From Pseudomonadota bacterium (lineage in GTDB: Bacteria > Desulfobacterota > BSN033 > WVXP01 > G020346125), in the NCBI GenBank assembly GCA_030672465.1, contig DAOVGJ010000214.1:1-5549 (forward strand): a stretch of 5,549 bases of DNA. The letters are read 5' to 3'. Under the pieces are notes generated by a model. It did no database searches. It saw nothing but the letters and a program-made list of their open reading frames with translations, and was not told the DNA's origin. Shown in pieces: positions 1-5,371 of this stretch. Both the position numbers and the translations under genes were made by a program. Each line of letters opens with the position of its first letter. The first letter of the stretch is position 1.

Positions 1-12
1 AAATACCTTTTC

Positions 13-83
13 TATAATGTCAAATGACAAAGCTCCTCGGTGAAATAGCTATTGCATTTCACGGGGCAGGCAAAGTTCAAATA
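13..83 (+). repeat. Hairpin module, copy 1 (71 bp)
   Basis: It matches 282-352 at 68 of 71 positions; the differences are at 20, 37 and 54. It opens with TATAATG and two heptads (21-34), carries a GC-capped hairpin (left arm 35-46, loop 47-55, right arm 56-66, with one bulged G at 40), and closes with two heptads (71-84). The difference at 37 turns a C-G pair into a T-G pair, which would remain a wobble pair in RNA. No T-run follows the stem, so it does not look like an intrinsic terminator. Confidence 0.85.
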
Positions 84-102
84 CCCGAAATCTCTTCTGG
101 AT

Positions 103-163
103 AATGACAAATGACAAAGCCCAAAGTTCAAATGAATGACAAAGTTCAAAGTTCAAATGAATG
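103..163 (+). repeat. Heptad module, copy 1
   Basis: This 61-bp unit matches 353-413 with two differences (107 and 114). Its order is CAAATGA, CAAAGCC, CAAAGTT, CAAATGA, ATGA, CAAAGTT, CAAAGTT, CAAATGA, ATG. Beyond it the heptad phase continues as CAAACGC, CAAGTGT and CAAAGAC up to 185. Confidence 0.85.
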
Positions 164-209
164 ACAAACGCCAAGTGTCAAAGACGGCCGACGGCGGACA
201 GCGGTCAAT

Positions 210-302
210 ATTTGGCATTTGGATTTTGGTATTTGACATTTTTTCAATTGACATTTGAAATTATTATCATGAGTTAAGCGTTATAATGCCAAATGACAAA
301 GC
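210..302 (-). repeat. Inverted heptad module, copy 1
   Basis: It reads as NNNTTTG words on the + strand, so its heptads face opposite to the neighbouring modules. Bases 250-302 are identical over 53 bp to 449-501, and 210-227 is identical to 431-448. The two copies differ by a 22-bp block (228-249) present only here. The last 21 bases (282-302) overlap the start of the hairpin module copy 2. Confidence 0.85.
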
Positions 303-352
303 TCCCCGGTGAAATAGCTATTTCATTTCACGGGGCAGGCAAAGTTCAAATA
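282..352 (+). repeat. Hairpin module, copy 2 (71 bp)
   Basis: Second copy of the 13-83 module. The stem pairs 304-315 with 325-335 (11 base pairs, G309 bulged, 9-base loop). This copy also contains a perfect 16-bp palindrome, TGAAATAGCTATTTCA, at 310-325, which competes with the longer stem. The palindrome is broken in copy 1 by a G at 54, whereas the long stem is kept in both, suggesting the stem is the relevant structure. Confidence 0.85.
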
Positions 353-413
353 AATGCCAAATGGCAAAGCCCAAAGTTCAAATGAATGACAAAGTTCAAA
401 GTTCAAATGAATG
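353..413 (+). repeat. Heptad module, copy 2
   Basis: Second copy of the 103-163 unit. It follows the hairpin module directly, and the heptad phase runs on from it (CAAAGTT at 340, CAAATAA at 347, then a tetramer at 354-357). In copy 1 the two modules are separated by an unrelated 19-base stretch (84-102). Confidence 0.85.
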
Positions 414-430
414 GAAGACTTTAGGATTTT

Positions 431-501
431 ATTTGGCATTTGGATTTTGACATTTGAAATTATTATCATGAGTTAAGCGTTATAATGCCAAATGACAAAG
501 C
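431..501 (-). repeat. Inverted heptad module, copy 2
   Basis: Shorter copy of 210-302, lacking the 22-bp block. TTTG recurs at exact 7-base spacing at 432, 439, 446 and 453. Its first 11 bases (431-441, ATTTGGCATTT) are the exact reverse complement of 352-362, so the heptad modules on either side could fold back on one another. Confidence 0.85.
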
Positions 502-525
502 CCAAAGTTCAAATGAATGACAAAG
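484..525 (+). repeat. Heptad module, short copy 3
   Basis: These 42 bases match 353-394 with one difference (495 versus 364). The unit is joined directly to the end of the inverted module at 431-501, with no hairpin module between. The array decays after this into CAAAGGT (521-527) and CAAAGGC (533-539). Confidence 0.8.
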
Positions 526-576
526 GTCTTGACAAAGGCCTCCCCACAGTGATCCTGGGATAAACCTCTATTGAAG

Positions 577-593
577 TTGGCACATCTTTTGCT
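577..593 (+). promoter_or_regulatory. Sigma-54 (RpoN) type -24/-12 promoter
   Basis: The sequence TTGGCAC, five bases, then TTGCT matches the sigma-54 consensus YTGGCACG-N4-TTGCW at all specified positions except one (A at 584 instead of G). The invariant GG (579-580) and GC (591-592) have the required 12-base spacing. It lies on the coding strand about 80 bp before the first gene, which predicts transcription starting near 604. A sigma-54 promoter would need an upstream activator site; I cannot identify one, although the repeats lie where one would sit. Confidence 0.6.
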
Positions 594-612
594 TGAGATC
601 CCGGCTTTTCGT

Positions 613-640
613 TTGACTTTTAGCCATCTTTTGTTATAGT
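613..640 (+). promoter_or_regulatory. Sigma-70-like extended -10 promoter
   Basis: TTGACT (613-618) and TATAGT (635-640) are separated by 16 bp. The -10 box is preceded by TG plus one base (632-634), the extended -10 arrangement. Transcription would begin near 647, leaving a leader of about 25 bases before the start codon at 672. Both boxes differ from consensus by one base. It could act as the housekeeping promoter beside the sigma-54 element just upstream. Confidence 0.5.
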
Positions 641-671
641 TCTACAGTAGTACGGCCTTAGAAGGTGACCG

Positions 672-1892
672 ATGAAGTATGTCATGTTGGTCGGCGATGG
701 GATGGCCGATTATCCATTGGAGGAGTTAGGGGGTAAAACACCGTTGATGGTGGCAAACACGCCCAATATGGATTGGGTGGCCAGCAATGGTGCGGTTGGG
801 TTGGTCAAGACCATCCCCCCCGGATTCTCCAGCGGAACAGAGATCGCGAATATGTCACTGCTCGGATACGACCCCGCCCGATATTTTATGGGGAGAGGTC
901 CCCTTGAAGCGGCCAGCATGAAGGTTTCCCTTGAAGCTGATGATGTGGCCTTTCGCTGTAATCTGGTAAACCTCGCGGTTTTCGGTTCTCAGGTGATTAT
1001 GGAGGACTTCACCGCCGGCCATATATCCTCAGAAGAGGCGCGGCAAATCATCCAGGATATCGACGGGGAGATGGGAACCGAGACGATTCGATTTTATCCC
1101 GGCCTCAGCTACCGTCATCTCATGGTTTGGAAAGGAGGGGGGGCTCTAAAGGGGCTCGAAAGCCTTCGCCTTGCACCACCCCATGACATCGTGGGGAAGG
1201 GAATCTTCGATTACCTCCCCAAGGTGGGGGGTGAGGACGGAATCGTGAAACTCCTCACCCGTTCTCAGATCCTGTTGAAGGAGCATCCCGTAAACATGGC
1301 CAGGATGGAAAAGGGGCTGAAGCCGGCCAATTCCATCTGGTTATGGGGTCAGGGCAGGATGCCCCAGATCCCCACGCTGGTCGAGAAGTTCGGGGTGGAG
1401 GGTTCAATGATCTGCGCCGTCGACCTCCTTAAGGGGCTTGGACTGTATGCGGGGTTGGAGGTAATTGACGTCCCAGGGGCAACGGGGTATTTCGACACCA
1501 ATTACCGAGGGAAGGCGGAATACGGGCTTAAGGAGCTCGAGGAGAAGGATTTGGTGTTTATTCACGTGGAAGCACCGGATGAGGCGGGCCACAGTGGAGA
1601 CATTCCCAAGAAGATAGAGACCATCGAGGCCTTCGATAGGGAGGTGGTGGGGGCCATACTTGAGGGAATGCGAAAGGTAGGGGACTATCGCGTAATGGTC
1701 CTCCCGGATCACGCCACGCCCATCCCCCTCAGGACCCATACCCCCGATCCCGTTCCCTTTGCCATATACGATTCCCGCCGTAAGAGGAGTTGGCCAGCGG
1801 GGATGAGCTTCGACGAGGATTCGGTCAAACGAAGCGGCGTCAATATCGAAAATGGTTACCAAATCATGGATATCTTCATGAGGGGTGAGTAA
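672..1892 (+). CDS. apgM: ApgM-type cofactor-independent phosphoglycerate mutase
   Basis: This 406-residue protein belongs to the archaeal-type iPGM branch of the alkaline phosphatase superfamily, which interconverts 2- and 3-phosphoglycerate in the cytoplasm using two divalent metals. A bacterial subgroup of the family has been proposed to be an alternative homoserine kinase, so the substrate is not certain. Metal-site motifs are visible: GDGMADYP at 8-15 (D9), APDEAGH at 301-307 (D303, H307), LPDH at 344-347 (D346, H347) and RTHT with H356. GYDP (65-68), GRGPLEA (74-80) and SYRH (146-149) are also family-typical. Where the family usually has Ser-Asp at the nucleophile, this protein has T56-E57 (GTEIANMS). 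The ATG at 672 gives the standard MKYVxLxGDGMADYP start and has AAGGTGA (662-668) before it. It is the first gene of the operon; as a mutase it would feed PEP production. Confidence 0.88.
   Translation: MKYVMLVGDGMADYPLEELGGKTPLMVANTPNMDWVASNGAVGLVKTIPPGFSSGTEIANMSLLGYDPARYFMGRGPLEAASMKVSLEADDVAFRCNLVNLAVFGSQVIMEDFTAGHISSEEARQIIQDIDGEMGTETIRFYPGLSYRHLMVWKGGGALKGLESLRLAPPHDIVGKGIFDYLPKVGGEDGIVKLLTRSQILLKEHPVNMARMEKGLKPANSIWLWGQGRMPQIPTLVEKFGVEGSMICAVDLLKGLGLYAGLEVIDVPGATGYFDTNYRGKAEYGLKELEEKDLVFIHVEAPDEAGHSGDIPKKIETIEAFDREVVGAILEGMRKVGDYRVMVLPDHATPIPLRTHTPDPVPFAIYDSRRKRSWPAGMSFDEDSVKRSGVNIENGYQIMDIFMRGE
1881..1889 (+). promoter_or_regulatory. Ribosome binding site for pyrG inside the end of apgM
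   Basis: AGGGGTGAG lies in the last codons of apgM, six bases before the TTG at 1896. It supports the non-ATG start of pyrG. Ribosomes finishing apgM would pass over this site, so translation of the two genes is probably coupled. Confidence 0.55.
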
Positions 1893-1895
1893 GGC

Positions 1896-3578
1896 TTGAG
1901 GTCGAAGTTTATTTTCATCACTGGAGGAGTGGTCTCATCCCTGGGTAAGGGTTTGGCCTCAGCATCCATCGGAGCCCTGATGGAGAGTCGGGGGTTGACC
2001 ATCAGCCTGTTAAAATTCGACCCCTATATCAATGTCGATCCAGGCACCATGAACCCCTTCCAGCACGGTGAGGTCTTCATCACCGATGATGGAGCCGAGG
2101 CGGACCTGGATCTTGGACATTATGAACGTTACACCCATGCAAAGATGGGGAGGCAGAACAATTTCACCACCGGGCAGATATACGATGCCGTCATCTCCAA
2201 GGAGAGAAGGGGCGAATACCTGGGGGGGACCGTACAGGTCATCCCCCACATTGCCGATGAGATTAAGGGCAAGGTCCTCGATTTGGCGGATAACATCGAT
2301 TTGGTGATTGTGGAAGTGGGCGGGACGGTGGGGGATATCGAGAGCCTTCCCTTTTTGGAGGCCATCCGTCAATTACGGAGTGATGTGGGAAGGGAGAATA
2401 CGGCCTATATCCACCTGACCCTGGTTCCCTATATTGAGACGGCCGGGGAGCTCAAGACTAAGCCCACACAACATAGCGTCAAGGCGCTTCGAGAGATCGG
2501 GATTCAGCCAGATATCATCCTCTGCCGAACCAGCCGATTTCTCACCCCCCAGGTGAAGGAGAAGATCGCCCTGTTTTGCAATGTCGACAAGGATGCGGTC
2601 ATTACGGCCAAGGATGTGGAGTCCATCTACGAAGTCCCCATCGTCTTCCACCAGGAGGGCTTGGACGACAGGTTGGTCGAATTGCTCAACATCTGGACGG
2701 GACGCCCGAATTTAGGGCCTTGGGAAAGGTTGGTGAAGAAGGTCAAGAACCCAAAGCGTTCAACCTCCATTGCCGTGGTCGGGAAGTATGTCCATCTGAA
2801 GGACTCGTATAAAAGCTTGCACGAGGCCTTAATCCATGGGGGGATCGCTAACGATTGTCGGGTTGACCTGAACTATGTCGATTCCGAAAGGCTGGAGAGG
2901 GAGAGGCCGGTCGAGTTGTTCAAGGAAGCCAAAGGGATTCTGGTACCAGGGGGATTTGGGCAGAGGGGGATTGAAGGAAAGATCAAGGCGGTCCGATATG
3001 CCAGGGAGAATAAGATTCCCTTTTTCGGGATTTGCCTCGGGATGCAGGCGGCGGTGATCGAATTTGCGAGAAACGTGGCCGGGCTCAAGAAGGCCCATAG
3101 CTCGGAATTCGACACCAATACCACGGCCCCGGTCATCTATCTCATGGACCAGTGGGTTGATCGGGAAAAGGTGGTCCAGAAGCGAGACATCCACTCGGAT
3201 AAAGGGGGGACGATGAGGCTGGGTGCTTACCCCTGTAAGCTGGAGGAAAGGAGCTTGGCCTTTGGCGCCTATAATAGGAAGATGATCTGGGAGAGACACC
3301 GACATCGGTATGAATTCAATAACGGATACAGGGATGTGTTGACCAAGTCGGGACTTAAGGTGAGCGGTATATCCCCGGATGGAGAATTGGTAGAGATCAT
3401 CGAGCTTGAGGACCACCCATGGTTTCTGGGATGTCAGTTCCATCCGGAATTCAAGTCCCATTCCATGGACCCCCACCCCCTCTTTCGGGATTTTATCAGG
3501 GCATCGTTGGGAAACAAGGGGGTGGAAAGGTCGGGGAAGCGGAAGAGGGGGAAGGCTCGCTCCCGACAGAGAGGGTAA
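1896..3578 (+). CDS. pyrG: CTP synthase (glutamine-hydrolysing)
   Basis: It aminates UTP to CTP using ATP and glutamine; a cytosolic tetramer in the family. The N-terminal synthetase domain shows the nucleotide loop GGVVSSLGKG (10-19), KFDPYINVDPGTMNPFQHGEV (40-60), VEVGGTVGDIES (139-150) and KTKPTQHS (187-194). The C-terminal class I glutamine amidotransferase domain shows the oxyanion region PGGFGQRG (351-358), nucleophile C380 in FFGICLGMQ, and H516/E518 in CQFHPEF. The start must be TTG at 1896: the in-frame codons before it are GGC and the apgM stop TAA, and the next in-frame Met (29) would remove the nucleotide loop. At 560 residues it is slightly longer than the usual 535-545; the excess is a C-terminal tail (541-560) with ten Lys/Arg. 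CTP is the co-substrate for KDO activation, which fits the genes that follow. Confidence 0.97.
   Translation: MRSKFIFITGGVVSSLGKGLASASIGALMESRGLTISLLKFDPYINVDPGTMNPFQHGEVFITDDGAEADLDLGHYERYTHAKMGRQNNFTTGQIYDAVISKERRGEYLGGTVQVIPHIADEIKGKVLDLADNIDLVIVEVGGTVGDIESLPFLEAIRQLRSDVGRENTAYIHLTLVPYIETAGELKTKPTQHSVKALREIGIQPDIILCRTSRFLTPQVKEKIALFCNVDKDAVITAKDVESIYEVPIVFHQEGLDDRLVELLNIWTGRPNLGPWERLVKKVKNPKRSTSIAVVGKYVHLKDSYKSLHEALIHGGIANDCRVDLNYVDSERLERERPVELFKEAKGILVPGGFGQRGIEGKIKAVRYARENKIPFFGICLGMQAAVIEFARNVAGLKKAHSSEFDTNTTAPVIYLMDQWVDREKVVQKRDIHSDKGGTMRLGAYPCKLEERSLAFGAYNRKMIWERHRHRYEFNNGYRDVLTKSGLKVSGISPDGELVEIIELEDHPWFLGCQFHPEFKSHSMDPHPLFRDFIRASLGNKGVERSGKRKRGKARSRQRG
3569..3575 (+). promoter_or_regulatory. 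Ribosome binding site for kdsA inside the pyrG tail
   Basis: GAGAGGG immediately precedes the pyrG stop codon TAA (3576-3578), and kdsA begins at the next base. The site is encoded by the last codons of the basic PyrG tail, so part of that tail may reflect selection on purine-rich initiation sequence. Confidence 0.5.
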
Positions 3579-4412
3579 ATGGCTACCAGAGAAGTCCGTG
3601 TCAATTCCGTTACCATTGGAGGGGACAGGCCCTTGGTCCTTCTGGCGGGTCCTTGCGTGATCGAAGGCGAGGAGGTAACCCTGAGGATCGCGAAGAGGAT
3701 AAAGGAGATCGCCTCAAGGGTCGGGATGGACCTCATCTTCAAGAGCTCGTATGATAAGGCGAACCGCTCTTCCATCCACTCCTACAGGGGACCTGGGTTG
3801 GATGAGGGCCTGGGAATCTTGCGTCGGGTGAAGGAGGAGCTGCATCTTCCGCTGCTCTCCGATGTCCATCGTTTTGAGGAGATTGAGAAGGCCTCGGCCC
3901 TTTTGGACGTGATTCAGGTTCCGGCTTTTCTCTGCAGGCAGACCGATTTCATCGTGGAAGTGGCGAAGACGGGAAAGGCAATCAACATCAAAAAGGGGCC
4001 CTTTCTCGCCCCGTGGGATATGCACAATGTCATCGAGAAGGTCACCTCCACGGGAAATGAGAACCTTCTCTTGACGGAACGGGGGACGAGCTTTGGATAT
4101 AATAATCTGGTTAGTGACATGAGATCGTTGGCCATCATGAGGTCTTTCGGCTATCCCGTTGTTTACGATGCCACCCATAGCGTGCAGCTGCCGGGGGCAG
4201 GTGGTGATCGTTCGGGAGGTCAGCGGGAGTTGATTCCCCAATTGGCCAGGGCAGCTACGGCAACGGGAATTGACGCGCTGTTCATGGAGGTGCACGAGGA
4301 TCCTTCCCGGGCCTTGTGTGACGGTGCCAACAGCGTATCCCTGGATGACGTAGGGCCCTTCTTGACTCAGGTGAAGGAGATCGATCGGATCGTGAAGGAT
4401 GGTGGGCCATGA
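3579..4412 (+). CDS. kdsA: 3-deoxy-8-phosphooctulonate (KDO-8-P) synthase, class II metal type
   Basis: It condenses phosphoenolpyruvate with arabinose-5-phosphate to give KDO-8-phosphate, the first committed step toward the KDO of the LPS inner core; cytosolic. The 277-residue length is normal for this TIM-barrel family. Motifs seen are LAGPCVIE (22-29), DKANRSSIHSYRGPGL (59-74), LLSDVH (92-97), INIKKGPFLAP (136-145), ERGTSFGYNNLVSDMR (167-182), DATHSVQLPG (197-206) and MEVHEDP (236-242). C26 stands where metal-independent enzymes such as that of E. coli have Asn; with H200, E237 and D248 it forms the expected metal site, so this is the metal-dependent class. The ATG directly abuts the pyrG stop codon with no spacer. 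Regulation is presumably by the operon promoter and translational coupling. Confidence 0.97.
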   Translation: MATREVRVNSVTIGGDRPLVLLAGPCVIEGEEVTLRIAKRIKEIASRVGMDLIFKSSYDKANRSSIHSYRGPGLDEGLGILRRVKEELHLPLLSDVHRFEEIEKASALLDVIQVPAFLCRQTDFIVEVAKTGKAINIKKGPFLAPWDMHNVIEKVTSTGNENLLLTERGTSFGYNNLVSDMRSLAIMRSFGYPVVYDATHSVQLPGAGGDRSGGQRELIPQLARAATATGIDALFMEVHEDPSRALCDGANSVSLDDVGPFLTQVKEIDRIVKDGGP

Positions 4413-5371
4413 GCGTGGAGAGGGGAAAACGGGTCTTGAAGATCGAGGCCGATGCCATACGCTCCCTGATGGATAAGATCGACGAGAATTTCGAGAGGGC
4501 TGTAGAGCTCATTTACCACTGCAGGGGGAAGGTGGTGGTTATGGGGGTTGGGAAGTCCGGCATTATCGCAAAGAAGATCGCCTCCACCCTGGCCAGCACC
4601 GGGACGCCTGCCTTCTTTATCCATCCCGTGGAGGGGATGCACGGCGATTTGGGGATGCTGGCCAAGGACGATATCGTGATGATCCTCTCCAATAGCGGTG
4701 AGACGGACGAGATTTCCAGGATTTTGCCCCTGCTCCAGCGATACGGAAATAGGCTCATCGCCTTCACCGGGAACATACACTCCAACCTGGCAAAGGCAGG
4801 GGATGTGGTTTTGGATGTGAGCGTAAGGGAGGAGGCCTGTCCCTTTGGCCTGGTTCCAACGACAAGCACCACGGCGGCCATGGCCCTCGGGGATGCCCTG
4901 GCCATCGCCCTTCTGGAACAGAGGGGATTCAAAGAGGGGGACTTCGCCACCTTCCATCCCGGGGGATACTTGGGCAAGCGATGGTTGACGGTGGGAGAGC
5001 TCATGCACACCGGAGAGGCCTTTCCCATGGTCAGAGAGGACACCTCGATGAGGGAGGCAATCTTTGAGATAACCTCCAAGAGGCTGGGAGTAACGGGTGT
5101 TCTCGACGCCGACGGGAATCTGGTAGGGGTTATCACCGATGGGGATCTCCGGCGGGCATTGGAGAAATATGGGGATCTGCTCAACCGAAAGGCGTCGGAG
5201 ATTATGACACGGAATCCCAAATGGATCGAGATGGACTGCCTCGCCGCCAGAGCTGTCCAGAAGATGGAGGAATACTCCATTACCTCCCTTTTCGTTTTTA
5301 AGAACGGGGAGGAAAGAACCCCCGTCGGTATCATTCACCTCCATGATCTGCTGAAGGCGGGGATTGTCTAA
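4409..5371 (+). CDS. kdsD: D-arabinose-5-phosphate isomerase (KdsD/KpsF family)
   Basis: It isomerises ribulose-5-phosphate to arabinose-5-phosphate, the sugar substrate of KdsA. The 320-residue protein has the standard architecture: a SIS sugar-isomerase domain (about 35-170) followed by two CBS domains (about 200-258 and 264-318). Visible motifs are MGVGKSG (45-51, K49), HPVEGMHGDLGML (72-84), SNSGETDE (94-101), CPFGLVPTTSTT (144-155), FHPGGYLGK (182-190) and, in the first CBS, GVITDGDLRR (240-249). Its ATG overlaps the kdsA stop in an ATGA, a usual sign of translational coupling. KpsF and GutQ are paralogues with the same fold and activity; the location between kdsA and kdsC favours the LPS role. 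No missing active-site residue was noticed. Confidence 0.95.
   Translation: MSVERGKRVLKIEADAIRSLMDKIDENFERAVELIYHCRGKVVVMGVGKSGIIAKKIASTLASTGTPAFFIHPVEGMHGDLGMLAKDDIVMILSNSGETDEISRILPLLQRYGNRLIAFTGNIHSNLAKAGDVVLDVSVREEACPFGLVPTTSTTAAMALGDALAIALLEQRGFKEGDFATFHPGGYLGKRWLTVGELMHTGEAFPMVREDTSMREAIFEITSKRLGVTGVLDADGNLVGVITDGDLRRALEKYGDLLNRKASEIMTRNPKWIEMDCLAARAVQKMEEYSITSLFVFKNGEERTPVGIIHLHDLLKAGIV

Larger units (their letters stand above)
1..540. repeat. AT-rich intergenic region of CAAANNN heptad repeats
   Basis: No coding gene is supported here. Nearly the whole stretch consists of 7-base words starting with CAAA (CAAATGA, CAAAGTT, CAAAGCC), sometimes separated by the tetramer ATGA. For example, heptads run without slippage from 108 to 135, 140 to 160 and 165 to 185, with ATGA at 136-139 and 161-164. 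The same words appear in reverse orientation as NNNTTTG, with TTTG at 211, 218, 225 and 232, and at 432, 439, 446 and 453. Because 7 is not a multiple of 3 and the words are interrupted, a protein reading is unlikely. Base composition is much more AT-rich than the genes downstream. I know of no named family that this matches; similar low-complexity intergenic arrays occur in some deltaproteobacterial genomes (recollection, not checked). The left end is cut by the window. Confidence 0.85.

Noticed and set aside
304..335. Intrinsic transcription terminator at the GC-capped hairpin
   Set aside because: The stem is followed by CAGGCAAAG rather than a T-run on the + strand. On the opposite strand, the sequence after the stem is also not T-rich enough.
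454..486. Perfect TATAAT boxes at 282-287 and 481-486 with TTGAAA upstream, as repeat-borne promoters
   Set aside because: The spacing between TTGAAA and TATAAT is 21 bp in both copies, too long for a standard sigma-70 promoter, and both are part of the repeated module.
1..540. CRISPR array
   Set aside because: Repeat copies are unequal in length, alternate in orientation and are not separated by unique spacers of constant size; no cas gene is present.
529..564. Perfect TTGACA at 529-534 as a -35 box
   Set aside because: Nothing like a -10 box occurs 16-18 bp downstream; GATAAA at 559-564 is 24 bp away. The TTGACA also falls in heptad-derived sequence.
604..671. Riboswitch or attenuator in the leader
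   Set aside because: The leader is at most about 68 bases, and I could see no recognisable aptamer, leader peptide or paired terminator/antiterminator.
2829..3476. Open frame of 215 codons on the - strand inside pyrG
   Set aside because: Antisense to the well-conserved amidotransferase domain of CTP synthase, with no family motif of its own.
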